DNA of 64,000 bases from Fasciola hepatica. Its lineage: Eukaryota; Platyhelminthes; Trematoda; Plagiorchiida; Fasciolidae. The first letter of the stretch is position 1; every line of letters begins with the position of its first letter. Below the pieces are notes generated by a model. The model saw only the letters and a program-made list of their open reading frames with translations. It was not told the DNA's origin and searched no databases. The position numbers and the translations under genes were made by a program. Shown here one piece after another: positions 11,601 through 26,200 of the stretch. The stretch spans positions 1,984,001 through 2,048,000 of the forward strand of contig CANUEZ040000208.1 in the NCBI GenBank assembly GCA_948099385.1, written 5' to 3'.

Positions 11601-14189
11601 AATTCTCGCACACCGATCCGAACCTATGTTCCATTACTTCTCTTTTTATGGGCCTAAGTAAAACCAAGGCATTCCCTTATGAACAATCCACACAGATTGC
11701 TCATACAATGCAATAGAGCAGTAGCAGAGTAGATTTGTATAATTTGATTCTCCATGCAGCTTGACCACGGAACTGACCATTGGAATTTATGGAAGCACTG
11801 TAAAGCTGTTTATCCGCTAAAGGAATCATGAGCATTGCACATGGACAGAGCCCACTCGGAGACACGAACAAGGGTTGGGGTGAACGAATGCCAGTCGAAC
11901 ACCCAAACCACAAGGCGATCCCATATCGGTCTGAACGCTTTGTTCAACATATACACTACATGATATAGCACAATCCCCAAATTGGCTTCGGCTTTCGCTT
12001 TCGCTTTGAACGGTAACAACCAAATTCTCGCACACCGATCCAATCCTATGTTCCATCACTTCACTATTTATGGGCCTAAGTAAAACCAAGGCATTCCCTT
12101 ATGAACAATCCACACAGATTGCTCATACAATGCAATAGAGCAGTAGCAGAGTAGATTTGTATAATATGATTCTCCATGCAGCTTGAACACTGAACTGACC
12201 ATTGAAAATTATGAAGCACTGTACAGCTGTTTGATCCGCTAAGGGAATCATGAGCATTGCACATGGACAGATCCCACTCGGATACACGAACAAGGGTTGG
12301 GGTGAACGAATGTCAGTCGAACACCCAAACCACAAGGCGATCCCATATCGGTCTGAACGCTTTGTTCAACATATACACTACATGATATAGCACAATCCCC
12401 AAATTGGCTTCGGCTTTCGCTTTCGCTTTGAACGGTAACAACCAAATTCTCGCACACCGATCCAATCCTATGTTCCATCACTTCTCTATTTATGGGCCTA
12501 AGTAAAACCAAGGCATTCCCTTATGAACAATCCACACAGATTGCTCATACAATGCAATAGAGCAGTAGCAGAGTAGATTTGTATAATATGATTCTCCATG
12601 CAGCTTGAACACTGAACTGACCATTGGCAATCATGGAAGCACTGTACAGCTGTTTGATCCGCTAAGGGAATCATGAGCATTGCACATGGACAGAGCCCAC
12701 TCGGAGACACGAACAAGGGTTGGGGTGAACGAATGCCAGTCGAACACCCAAACCACAAGGCTATCCGATATGGGTCTCAACGCTTTGTTCCACATATACA
12801 ATACATGATATAGCACAATCCCCAAATTGGCTTCGGCTTTCGCTTTCGCTTTGAACGGTAACAACCAAATTCTCGCACACCGATCCAATCCTATGTTCCA
12901 TCACTTCTCTATTTATGGGCCTAAGTAAAACCAAGGCATTCCCTTATGAACAATCCACACTGATTGCTCATACAATGCAATAGAGCAGTAGCAGAGTAGA
13001 TTTGTATAATTTGATTCTCCATGCAGCTTGAACACTGAACTGACCATTGAAAATTATGGAAGCACTGTACAGCTGTTTGATCCGCTAAGGGAATCATGAG
13101 CATTGCACATGGACAGATCCCACACGGAAACACGAACAAGGGTTGGGGTGAACGAATGCCAGTCGAACACCCAAACCACAAGGCTATCCGATATGGGTCT
13201 CAACGCTTTGTTCAACATACACACTACATGATATAGCACAATCCCCAAATTGGCTTCGGCTTTCGCTTTCGCTTTGAACGGTAACAACCAAATTCTCGCA
13301 CACCGATCCAATCCTATGTTCCATCACTTCTCTATTTATGGGCCTAAGTAAAACCAAGGCATTCCCTTATGAACAATCCACACAGATTGCTCATACAATG
13401 CAAAAGAGCAGTAGCAGAGTAGATTTGTATAATTTGATTCTCCATGCAGCTTGACCACGGAACAGACCATTGGAAATTATGGAAGCACTGTACAGCTGTT
13501 TGATCCGCTAAGGGAATCATGAGCATTGCACATGGACAGAGCACGCTCGGAAACACGAACAAGGGTTGGGGTGAACGATTGTCAATCGAACACCCAAACC
13601 ACAAGGCTATCCGATATGGGTCTCAACGCTTTGATCAACATACACACTACATAATATAGCACAATCCCCAAATTGGCTTCGGCTTTCGCTTTCGCTTGGA
13701 ACGGTAACAACCAAATTCTCGCACACCGATCCAATCCTATGTTCCATCACTTCTCTATTTATGGGCCTAAGTAAAACCAATGCATTCCCTTATGAACAAT
13801 CAACACTGATTGCTCATACAATGCAATAGAGCAGTAGCAGAGTAGATTTGTATAATATGATTCTCCATGCGGCTTGACCACGGAACTGACCATTGGAAAT
13901 TATGGAAGCACTGTACAGCTGTTTGATCCGCTAACGGAATCATGAGCATTGCACATGGACAGAGCCCACTCGGAAACACGAACAAGGGTTGGGGTGAACG
14001 AATGTCAGTCGAACACCCAAACCACAAGGCGATCCCATATCGGTCTGAACGCTTTGTTCAACATATACACTACATGATATAGCACAATCCCCAAATTGGC
14101 TTCGGCTTTCGCTTTCGCTTTGAACGGTAACAACCAAATTCTCGCACACCGATCCAATCCTATGTTCCATCACTTCTCTATTTATGGGC
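8694..14189 (+). repeat. Thirteen mixed monomers between ordered blocks
   Basis: Units 8694 through 13767. The CCCATATCGG haplotype first appears here, at 10,229-10,238, and becomes common to the right. Unit 11654 is 422 bp through a deletion unlike the usual one: gctgtttatccgc replaces gctgtttgatccgc. Units 10385 and 10808 carry scattered private changes. No clean multi-unit period was found. Confidence 0.8.
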
Positions 14190-15879
14190 CTAAGTAAAAC
14201 CAAGGCATTCCCTTATGATCAATCCACACAGATTGCTCATACAATGCAATAGAGCAGTAGCAGAGTAGATTTGTATAATTTGATTCTCCATGCAGCTTGA
14301 CCACGGAAATGATCATTGAAAATTATGGAAGCACTGTACAGCTGTTTGATCCGCTAAGGGAATCATGAGCATTGCACATGGACAGAGCCCACTCGGAGAC
14401 ACGAACAAGGGTTGGGGTGAACGAATGCCAGTCGAACACCCAAACCACAAGGCTATCCGATATGGGTCTGAACGCTTTGTTCAACATATACACTACATGA
14501 TATAGCACAATCCCCAAATTGGCTTCGGCTTTCGCTTTCGCTTTGAACGGTAACAACCAAATTCTCGCACACCGATCCAATCCTATGTTCCATCACTTCT
14601 CTATTTATGGGCCTAAGTAAAACCAAGGCATTCCCTTATGAACAATCCACACTGATTGCTCATACAATGCAATAGAGCAGTAGCAGAGTAGATTTGTATA
14701 ATATGATTCTCCATGCAGCTTGACCACGGAACTGACCATTGAAAATTATGAAGCACTGTACAGCTGTTTGATCCGCTAAGGGAATCATGAGCATTGCACA
14801 TGGACAGATCCCACTCGGAAACACGAACAAGGGTTGGGGTGAACGAATGTCAGTCGAACACCCAAACCACAAGGCGATCCCATATCGGTCTGAACGCTTT
14901 GTTCAACATATACACTACATGATATAGCACAATCCCCAAATTGGCTTCGGCTTTCGCTTTCGCTTTGAACGGTAACAACCAAATTCTCGCACACCGATCC
15001 AATCCTATGTTCCATCACTTCTCTATTTATGGGCCTAAGTAAAACCAAGGCATTCCCTTATGAACAATCCACACAGATTGCTCATACAATGCAATAGAGC
15101 AGTAGCAGAGTAGATTTGTATAATTTGATTCTCCATGCAGCTTGACCACGGAAATGATCATTGAAAATTATGGAAGCACTGTACAGCTGTTTGATCCGCT
15201 AAGGGAATCATGAGCATTGCACATGGACAGAGCCCACTCGGAGACACGAACAAGGGTTGGGGTGAACGAATGCCAGTCGAACACCCAAACCACAAGGCTA
15301 TCCGATATGGGTCTGAACGCTTTGTTCAACATATACACTACATGATATAGCACAATCCCCAAATTGGCTTCGGCTTTCGCTTTCGCTTTGAACGGTAACA
15401 ACCAAATTCTCGCACACCGATCCAATCCTATGTTCCATCACTTCTCTATTTATGGGCCTAAGTAAAACCAAGGCATTCCCTTATGAACAATCCACACTGA
15501 TTGCTCATACAATGCAATAGAGCAGTAGCAGAGTAGATTTGTATAATATGATTCTCCATGCAGCTTGACCACGGAACTGACCATTGAAAATTATGAAGAA
15601 CTGTACAGCTGTTTGATCCGCTAAGGGAATCATGAGCATTGCACATGGACAGAGCCCACTCGGAGACACGAACAAGGGTTGGGGTGAACGAATGTCAGTC
15701 GAACACCCAAACCACAAGGCTATCCGATATGGGTCTGAACGCTTTGTTCAACATACACACTACACAATATAGCACAATCCCCAAATTGGCTTCGGCTTTC
15801 GCTTTCGCTTGGAACGGTAACAACCAAATTCTCGCACACCGATCCAATCCTATGTTCCATCACTTCTCTATTTATGGGC
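14190..15879 (+). repeat. Higher-order repeat, 2 monomers x 2 (845 bp)
   Basis: Units 14190 and 14613 match units 15035 and 15458 at an offset of 845 bp. The first of each pair has ccacggaaatgatcattg and the second has cacactgattg with the attatgaag deletion. They differ by small changes, such as gaagcactg in 14613 against gaagaactg in 15458 and cagatccca against cagagccca. Confidence 0.8.
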
Positions 15880-18416
15880 CTAAGTAAAACCAATGCATTC
15901 CCTTATGAACAATCCACACTGATTGCTCATACAATGCAATAGGGCAGTAGCAGAGTAGATTTGTATAATATGATTCTCCATGCAGCTTGACCACGGAACT
16001 GACCATTGGAAATTATGGAAGCACTGTACAGCTGTTTGATCCGCTAAAGGAATCGTGAGCATTGCACATGGACAGAGCCCACACGGGGACATTAACAAGG
16101 GTTTGGGTGAACGAATGCCAGTCGAACACCCAAACCACAAGGCGATCCCATATCGGTCTGAACGCTTTGTTCAACATATACACTACATGATATAGCACAA
16201 TCCCCAAATTGGCTTCGGCTTTCGCTTTCGCTTTGAACGGTAACAACCAAATTCTCGCACACCGATCCAATCCTATGTTCCATCACTTCTCTATTTATGG
16301 GCCTAAGTAAAACCAAGGCATTCCCTTATGAACAATCCACACAGATTGCTCATACAATGCAATAGAGCAGTAGCAGAGTAGATTTGTATAATTTGATTCT
16401 CCATGCAGCTTGACCACGGAAATGATCATTGAAAATTATGAAGCACTGTACAGCTGTTTGATCCGCTAAGGGAATCATGAGCATTGCACATGGAAATATC
16501 CCACTCGGAAACACGAACAAGGGTTGGGGTGAACGAATGTCAATCGAACACCCAAACCACAAGGCTATCCGATATCGGTCTGAACGCTTTGTTCAACATA
16601 TACACTACATGATATAGCACAATCCCCAAATTGGCTTCGGCTTTCGCTTTCGCTTTGAACGGTAACAACCAAATTCTCGCACACCGATCCAATCCTATGT
16701 TCCATCACTTCTCTATTTATGGGCCTAAGTAAAATCAAGGCATTCCCTTATGAACAATCCACACAGATTGCTCATACAATGCAATAGAGCAGTAGCAGAG
16801 TAGATTTGTATAATTTGATTCTCCATGCAGCTTGAACACTGAACTGACCATTGAAAATTATGGAAGCACTGTACAGCTGTTTGATCCGCTAAAGGAATCA
16901 TGAGCATTGCACATGGACAGAGCCCACACGGGGACATTAACAAGGGTTTGGGTGAACGAATGCCAGTCGAACACCCAAACCACAAGGCGATCCCATATCG
17001 GTCTGAACGCTTTGTTCAACATATACACTACATGATATAGCACAATCCCCAAATTGGCTTCGGCTTTCGCTTTCGCTTTGAACGGTAACAACCAAATTCT
17101 CGCACACCGATCCAATCCTATGTTCCATCACTTCTCTATTTATGGGCCTAAGTAAAACCAAGGCATTCCCTTATGAACAATCCACACTGATTGCTCATAC
17201 AATGCAATAGAGCAGTAGCAGAGTAGATTTGTATAATTTGATTCTCCATGCAGCTTGACCACGGAAATGATCATTGAAAATTATGGAAGCACTGTACAGC
17301 TGTTTGATCCGCTAAGGGAATCATGAGCATTGCACATGGACAGATCCCACTCGGATACACGAACAAGGGTTGGGGTGAACGAATGTCAGTCGAACACCCA
17401 AACCACAAGGCTATCCGATATGGGTCTCAACGCTTTGTTCAACATACACACTACATAATATAGCACAATCCCCAAATTGGCTTCGGCTTTCGCTTTCGCT
17501 TGGAACGGTAACAACCAAATTCTCGCACACCGATCCAATCCTATGTTCCATCACTTTTCATTTTATGGGCCTAAGTAAAACCAAGGCATTCCCTTATGAA
17601 CAATCCACACTGATTGCTCATACAATGCAATAGAGCAGTAGCAGAGTAGCTTTTTATAATATGATTCTCCATGCAGCTTGACCACGGAACTGACCATTGA
17701 AAATTATGGAAGCACTGTACAGCTGTTTGATCCGCTAAAGGAATCATGAGCATTGCACATGGACAGAGCCCACACGGGGACATTAACAAGGGTTTGGGTG
17801 AACGAATGCCAGTCGAACACCCAAACCACAAGGCGATCCCATATCGGTCTGAACGCTTTGTTCAACATATACACTACATGATATAGCACAATCCCCAAAT
17901 TGGCTTCGGCTTTCGCTTTCGCTTTGAACGGTAACAACCAAATTCTCGCACACCGATCCAATCCTATGTTCCATCACTTCTCTATTTATGGGCCTAAGTA
18001 AAATCAAGGCATTCCCTTATGAACAATCCACACAGATTGCTCATACAATGCAGTAGAGCAGTAGCAGAGTAGATTTGTATAATTTGATTCTCCATGCAGC
18101 TTGAACACTGAACTGACCATTGAAAATTATGGAAGCACTGTACAGCTGTTTGATCCGCTAAGGGAATCATGAGCATTGCACATGGACAGAGCCCACTCGG
18201 ATACACGAACAAGGGTTGGGGTGAACGAATGTCAGTCGAACACCCAAACCACAAGGCTATCCGATATGGGTCTGAACGCTTTGTTCAACATACACACTAC
18301 ATAATATAGCACAATCCCCAAATTGGCTTCGGCTTTCGCTTTCGCTTTGAACGGTAACAACCAAATTCTCGCACACCGATCCAATCCTATGTTCCATCAC
18401 TTCTCTATTTATGGGC
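15880..18416 (+). repeat. Higher-order repeat, 2 monomers x 3 (845/845/846 bp)
   Basis: Units 15880, 16725 and 17571 share the variant CACACGGGGACATTAAC, starting at 16,080, 16,925 and 17,771, followed by aagggtttgggtg. The alternating units are 16303, 17148 and 17994. A fourth related unit at 18417 shares gtagctttttata (18,492) with unit 17571 (17,646), an offset of 846 bp, so exchange extended one monomer further. A close relative of the same variant (CACACGGGGACACTAAC) recurs near 26,230, about 8 kb away. Confidence 0.85.
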
Positions 18417-19262
18417 CTAAGTAAAACCAAGGCATTCCCTTATGAACAATCCACACTGATTGCTCATACAATGCAATAGAGCAGTAGCAGAGTAGCTTTT
18501 TATAATATGATTCTCCATGCAGCTTGACCACGGAACTGACCATTGAAAATTATGGAAGCACTGTACAGCTGTTTGATCCGCTAAGGGAATCATGAGCATT
18601 GCACATGGACAGAGCCCACTCGGAGACACGAACAAGGGTTGGGGTGAACGAATGTCAGTCGAATACCCAAACCACAAGGCGATCCCATATCGGTCTGAAT
18701 GCTTTGTTCAACATATACACTACATGATATAGCACAATCCCCAAATTGGCTTCGGCTTTCGCTTTCGCTTTGAACGGTAACAACCAAATTCTCGCACACC
18801 GATCCAATCCTATGTTCCATCACTTCTCTATTTATGGGCCTAAGTAAAACCAAGGCATTCCCTTATGAACAATCCACACAGATTGCTCATACAATGCAAT
18901 AGAGCAGTAGCAGTGTAGATTTGTATAATTTGATTCTCCATGCAGCTTGAACACTGAACTGACCATTGGAAATTATGGAAGCACTGTACAGCTGTTTGAT
19001 CCGCTAAGGGAATCATGAGCATTGCACATGGACAGAGCCCACTCGGAGACACGAACAAGGGTTGGGGTGAACGATTGTCAATCGAACTCCCAAACCACAG
19101 GGCTATCCGATATGGGTCTGAACGCTTTGTTCAACATGCACACTACATGCTATAGCACAATCCCCAAATTGGCTTCGGCTTTCGCTTTCGCTTTGAACGG
19201 TAACAACCAAATTCTCGCACACCGATCCAATCCTATGTTCCATCACTTCTCTATTTATGGGC
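18417..19262 (+). repeat. Two linking monomers
   Basis: Units 18417 and 18840 lie between the 2-monomer block and the 3-monomer block. Unit 18417 starts like 17571. Unit 18840 has cagtgtag and the palindromic cgattgtcaatcg state, which links it loosely to unit 20109 of the next block. Confidence 0.75.
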
Positions 19263-22200
19263 CTAAGTAAAACCAAGGCATTCCCTTATGAACAATCCAC
19301 ACAGATTGCTCATACAATGCAATAGAGCAGTAGCAGAGTAGATTTGTATAATTTGATTCTCCATGCAGCTTGACCACGGAACTGACAATTGAAAATTATG
19401 GAAGCACTGTACAGCTGTTTGATCCGTTAAGGGAATCATGAGCATTGCACATGGACAGAGCCCACTCGGATACACGAACAAGGGTTGGGGTGAACGAATG
19501 TCAGTCGAACACCCAAACCACAAGGCTATCCGATATGGGTCTCAACGCTTTGTTCAACATATGCACTACATGATATAGCACAATCCCCAAATTGGCTTCG
19601 GCTTTCGCTTTCGCTTTGAACGGTAACAACCAAATTCTCGCACACCGATCCAATCCTATGTTCCATCACTTCTCTATTTATGGGCCTAAGTAAAACCAAG
19701 GCATTCCCTTATGAACAATCCACACAGATTGCTCATACAATGCAATAGAGCAGTAGCAGAGTAGATTTGTATAATATGATTCTCCATGCAGCTTGAACAA
19801 TGAACTGACCATTGAAAATTATGGAAGCACTGTACAGCTGTTAAATCCGCCAAGGGAATGATGAGCATTGCACATGGACAGATCCCACTCGGAAACACGA
19901 ACAAGGGTTGGGGTGAACGAATGTCAGTCGAACACCCAAACCACAAGGCGATCCCATATCGGTCTGAACGCTTTGTTCAACATATACACTACATGATATA
20001 GCACAATCCCCAAATTGGCTTCGGCTTTCGCTTTCGCTTTGAACGGTAACAACCAAATTCTCGGACACCGATCCAATCCTATGTTCCATCACTTCTCTAT
20101 TTATGGGCCTAAGTAAAACCAAGGCATTCCCTTATGAACAATCCACACAGATTGCTCATACAATGCAATAGAGCAGTAGCAGAGTAGATTTTTATAATAT
20201 GATTCTCCTTGCAGCTTGACCACGGAAGTGACCATTGCAAATTATGGAAGCACTGTACAGCTGTTTGATCCGCTAAGGGAATCATGAGCATTGCACATGG
20301 ACAGAGCCCACTCAGAGACACGAACAAGGGTTGGGGTGAACGATTGTCAATCGAACACCCAAACCACAAGGCTATCCGATATGGGTATCAACGCTTTGTT
20401 CAACATACACACTACATGATATAGCACAATCCCCAAATTGGCTTCGGCTTTCGCTTTCGCTTTGAACGGTAACAACCAAATTCTCGCACACCGATCCAAT
20501 CCTATGTTCCATCACTTCTCTATTTATGGGCCTAAGTAAAACCAAGGCATTCCCTTATGAACAATCCACACAGATTGCTCATACAATGCAATAGAGCAGT
20601 AGCAGAGTAGATTTGTATAATTTGATTCTCCATGCAGCTTGACCACGGAACTGACAATTGAAAATTATGGAAGCACTGTACAGCTGTTTGATCCGTTAAG
20701 GGAATCATGAGCATTGCACATGGACAGAGCCCACTCGGATACACGAACAAGGGTTGGGGTGAACGAATGTCAGTCGAACACCCAAACCACAAGGCTATCC
20801 GATATGGGTCTCAACGCTTTGTTCAACATATGCACTACATGATATAGCACAATCCCCAAATTGGCTTCGGCTTTCGCTTTCGCTTTGAACGGTAACAACC
20901 AAATTCTCGCACACCGATCCAATCCTATGTTCCATCACTTCTCTATTTATGGGCATAAGTAAAACCAAGGCATTCCCTTATGAACAATCCACACAGATTG
21001 CTCATACAATGCAATAGAGCAGTAGCAGAGTAGATTTGTATAATATGATTCTCCATGCAGCTTGAACACTGAACTGACCATTGAAAATTATGGAAGCACT
21101 GTACAGCTGTTAAATCCGCCAAGGGAATGATGAGCATTGCACATGGACAGATCCCACTCGGAAACACGAACAAGGGTTAGGGTGAACGAATGTCAGTCGA
21201 ACACCCAAACCACAAGGCGATCCCATATCGGTCTGAACGCTTTGTTCAACATATACACTACATGATATAGCACAATCCCCAAATTGGCTTCGGCTTTCGC
21301 TTTCGCTTTGAACGGTAACAACCAAATTCTCGCACACCGATCCAATCCTATGTTCCATCACTTCTCTATTTATGGGCCTAAGTAAAACCAAGGCATTCCC
21401 TTATGAACAATCCACACAGATTGCTCATACAATGCAATAGAGCAGTAGCAGAGTAGATTTTTATAATATGATTCTCCTTGCAGCTTGACCACGGGAGTGA
21501 CCATTGCAAATTATGGAAGCACTGTACAGCTGTTTGATCCGCTAAGGGAATCATGAGCATTGCACATGGACAGAGCCCACTCGGAGACACGAACAAGGGT
21601 TGGGGTGAACGATTGTCAATCGAACACCCAAACCACAAGGCTATCCGATATGGGTATCAACGCTTTGTTCAACATACACACTACATGATATAGCACAATC
21701 CCCAAATTGGCTTCGGCTTTCGCATTCGCTTTGAACGGTAACAACCAAATTCTCGGACACCGATCCAATCCTATGTTCCATCACTTCTCTTTTTATGGGC
21801 CTAAGTCAAACCAAGGCATTCCCTTATGAACAATCCACACAGATTGCTCATACAATGCAATAGAGCAGTAGCAGAGTAGATTTGTATAATTTGATTCTCC
21901 ATGCAGCTTGACCACGGAACTGACCATTGAAAATTATGGAAGCACTGTACAGCTGTTTGATCCGTTAAGGGAATCATGAGCATTGCACATGGACAGAGCC
22001 CACTCGGATACACGAACAAGGGTTGGGGTGAACGAATGTCAGTCGAACACCCAAACCACAAGGCTATCCGATATGGGTCTCAACGCTTTGTTCAACATAT
22101 GCACTACATGATATAGCACAATCCCCAAATTGGCTTCGGCTTTCGCTTTCGCTTTGAACGGTAACAACCAAATTCTCGCACACCGATCCAATCCTATGTT

Positions 22201-23234
22201 CCATCACTTCTCTATTTATGGGCATAAGTAAAACCAAGGCATTCCCTTATGAACAATCCACACAGATTGCTCATACAATGCAATAGAGCAGTAGCAGAGT
22301 AGATTTGTATAATATGATTCTCCATGCAGCTTGAACACTGAACTGACCATTGAAAATTATGGAAGCACTGTACAGCTGTTAAATCCGCCAAGGGAATGAT
22401 GAGCATTGCACATGGACAGATCCCACTCGGAAACACGAACAAGGGTTAGGGTGAACGAATGTCAGTCGAACACCCAAACCACAAGGCGATCCCATATCGG
22501 TCTGAACGCTTTGTTCAACATATACACTACATGATATAGCACAATCCCCAAATTGGCTTCGGCTTTCGCTTTCGCTTTGAACGGTAACAACCAAATTCTC
22601 GCACACCGATCCAATCCTATGTTCCATCACTTCTCTATTTATGGGCCTAAGTAAAACCAAGGCATTCCCTTATGAACAATCCACACAGATTGCTCATACA
22701 ATGCAATAGAGCAGTAGCAGAGTAGATTTTTATAATATGATTCTCCTTGCAGCTTGACCACGGGAGTGACCATTGCAAATTATGGAAGCACTGTACAGCT
22801 GTTTGATCCGCTAAGGGAATCATGAGCATTGCACATGGACAGAGCCCACTCGGAGACACGAACAAGGGTTGGGGTGAACGATTGTCAATCGAACACCCAA
22901 ACCACAAGGCTATCCGATATGGGTATCAACGCTTTGTTCAACATACACACTACATGATATAGCACAATCCCCAAATTGGCTTCGGCTTTCGCATTCGCTT
23001 TGAACGGTAACAACCAAATTCTCGGACACCGATCCAATCCTATGTTCCATCACTTCTCTTTTTATGGGCCTAAGTCAAACCAAGGCATTCCCTTATGAAC
23101 AATCCACACAGATTGCTCATACAATGCAATAGAGCAGTAGCAGAGTAGATTTGTATAATTTGATTCTCCATGCAGCTTGACCACGGAACTGACCATTGAA
23201 AATTATGGAAGCACTGTACAGCTGTTTGATCCGC
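19263..23234 (+). repeat. Higher-order repeat, 3 monomers x 3 (1,269 bp)
   Basis: Unit triplets start at 19263, 20532 and 21801, with the match running about 165 bp into unit 23070. The private variant gttaaatccgcc followed by aagggaatgatg occurs at about 19,840, 21,109 and 22,378. The third unit of each triplet has gatttttataatatg and ctccttgcagc. Copies 2 and 3 share further changes absent from copy 1, such as gggttaggg and ttcgcattcgc. From about 20,657 to 21,965 the sequence looks identical by eye to 21,926-23,234, which suggests very recent exchange. Confidence 0.92.
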
Positions 23235-26200
23235 TAAGGGAATCATGAGCATTGCACATGGACAGAGCCCACTCGGAGACACGAACAAGGGTTGGGGTGA
23301 ACGAATGCCAGTCGAACACCCAAACCACAAGGCTATCCGATATGGGTCTCAACGCTTTGATCAACATACACACTACATGATATAGCACAATCCCCAAATT
23401 GGCTTCGGCTTTCGCTTTCGCTTTGAACGGTAACAACCAAATTCTCGCACACCGATCCAATCCTATGTTCCATCACTTCTCTTTTTATGGGCCTAAGTAA
23501 AACCAATGCATTCCCTTATGAACAATCCACACTGATTGCTCATACAATGCAATAGAGCAGTAGCAGAGTAGATTTGTATAATTTGATTCTCCATGCAGCT
23601 TGAACACTGAACTGACCATTGAAAATTATGAAGCGCTGTACAGCTGTTTGATCCGCTAAGGGAATCATGAGCATTGCACATGGACAGAGCCCACTCGGAG
23701 ACACGAACAAGGGTTGGGGTGAACGAATGTCAGTCGAACACCCAAACCACAAGGCTATCCGATATGGGTCTCAACGCTTTGTTCAACATATACACTACAT
23801 GATATAGCACAATCCCCAAATTGGCTTCGGCTTTCGCTTTCGCTTTGAACGGTAACAACCAAATTCTCGCACACCGATCCAATCCTATGTTCCATCACTT
23901 CTCTATTTATGGGCCTAAGTAAAACCAATGCATTCCCTTATGAACAATCCACACAGATTGCTCATACAATGCAATAGAGCAGTAGCAGAGTAGATTTGTA
24001 TAATATGATTCTCCATTCAGCTTGACCACGGAACTGACCATTGGCAATTATGGAAGCACTGTACAGCTGTTTGATCCGCTAAGGGAATCATGAGCATTGC
24101 ACATGGACAGAGCCCACTCGGATACACGAACAAGGGTTGGGGTGAACGAATGCCAGTCGAACACCCAAACCGCAAGTCTATCCGATATGGGTCTCAACGC
24201 TTTGTTCAACATACACACTACATAATATAGCACAATCCCCAAATTGGCTTCGGCTTTCGCTTTCGCTTGGAACGGTAACAACCAAATTCTCGCACACCGA
24301 TCCAATCCTATGTTCCATCACTTCTCTATTTATGGGCCTAAGTAAAACCAAGGCATTCCCTTATGAACAATCCACACAGATTGCTCATACAATGCAATAG
24401 AGAAGTAGCAGAGTAGATTTTTATAATATGATTCTCCTTGCAGGTTGAACACTGAACTGACCATTGCAAATTATGGAAGCACTGTACAGCTGTTTGATCC
24501 GCTAAGGGAATCATGAGCATTGCACATGGACAGAGCCCACTCGGAGACACGAACAAGGGTTGGGGTGAACGATTGTCAATCGAACACCCAAACCACAAGG
24601 CTATCCGATATGGGTATCAACGCTTTGTTCAACATACACACTACATGATATAGCACAATCCCCAAATTGGCTTCGGCTTTCGCTTTCGCTTTGAACGGTA
24701 ACAACCAAATTCTCGGACACCGATCCAATCCTATGTTCCATCACTTCTCTATTTATGGGCCTAAGTAAAACCAAGGCATTCCCTTATGAACAATCCACAC
24801 AGATTGCTCATACAATGCAATAGAGCAGTAGCAGAGTAGATTTGTATAATTTGATTCTCCATGCAGCTTGACCACGGAACTGACCATTGAAAATTATGGA
24901 AGCACTGTACAGCTGTTTGATCCGCTAAGGGAATCATGAGCATTGCACATGGACAGAGCCCACTCGGAGACACGAACAAGGGTTGGGGTGAACGAATGCC
25001 AGTCGAACACCCAAACCACAAGGCTATCCGATATGGGTCTCAACGCTTTGTTCAACATACACACTACATAATATAGCACAATCCCCAAATTGGCTTCGGC
25101 TTTCGCTTTCGCTTTGAACGGTAACAACCAAATTCTCGCACACCGATCCAATCCTATGTTCCATCACTTCTCTTTTTATGGGCCTAAGTAAAACCAATGC
25201 ATTCCCTTATGAACAATCCACACTGATTGCTCATACAATGCAATAGAGCAGTAGCAGAGTAGATTTGTATAATATGATTCTCCATGCAGCTTGAACACTG
25301 AACTGACCATTGAAAATTATGAAGCGCTGTACAGCTGTTTGATCCGCTAAGGGAATCATGAGCATTGCACATGGACAGAGCCCACTCGGAGACACGAACA
25401 AGGGTTGGGGTGAACGAATGTCAGTCGAACACCCAAACCACAAGGCTATCCGATATGGGTCTGAACGCTTTGTTCAACATATACACTACATGATATAGCA
25501 CAATCCCCAAATTGGCTTCGGCTTTCGCTTTCGCTTTGAACGGTAACAACCAAATTCTCGCACACCGATCCAATCCTATGTTCCATCACTTCTCTTTTTA
25601 TGGGCCTAAGTAAAACCAAGGCATTCCCTTATGAACAATCCACACAGATTGCTCATACAATGCAATAGAGCAGTAGCAGAGTAGATTTGTATAATATGAT
25701 TCTCCATTCAGCTTGACCACGGAACTGACCATTGAAAATTATGGAAGCACTGTACAGCTGTTTGATCCGCTAAGGGAATCATGAGCATTGCACATGGACA
25801 GAGCCCACTCGGATACACGAACAAGGGTTGGGGTGAACGAATGCCAGTCGAACACCCAAACCGCAAGGCTATCCGATATGGGTCTCAACGCTTTGTTCAA
25901 CATACACACTACATAATATAGCACAATCCCCAAATTGGCTTCGGCTTTCGCTTTCGCTTGGAACGGTAACAACCAAATTCTCGCACACCTATCCAATCCT
26001 ATGTTCCATCACTTCTCTATTTATGGGCCTAAGTAAAACCAAGGCATTCCCTTATGAACAATCCACACAGATTGCTCATACAATGCAATAGAGCAGTAGC
26101 AGAGTAGATTTGTATAATTTGATTCTCCATTCAGCTTGACCACGGAACTGACCATTGGAAATTATGGAAGCATTGTACAGCTGTTTGATCCGCTAAGGGA

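Noticed and set aside
21174..21182. Telomere-like GGGTTAGGG (also 22,443-22,451 and 48,239-48,247)
   Set aside because: Single-base variant of the ordinary gggttgggg; never tandem.
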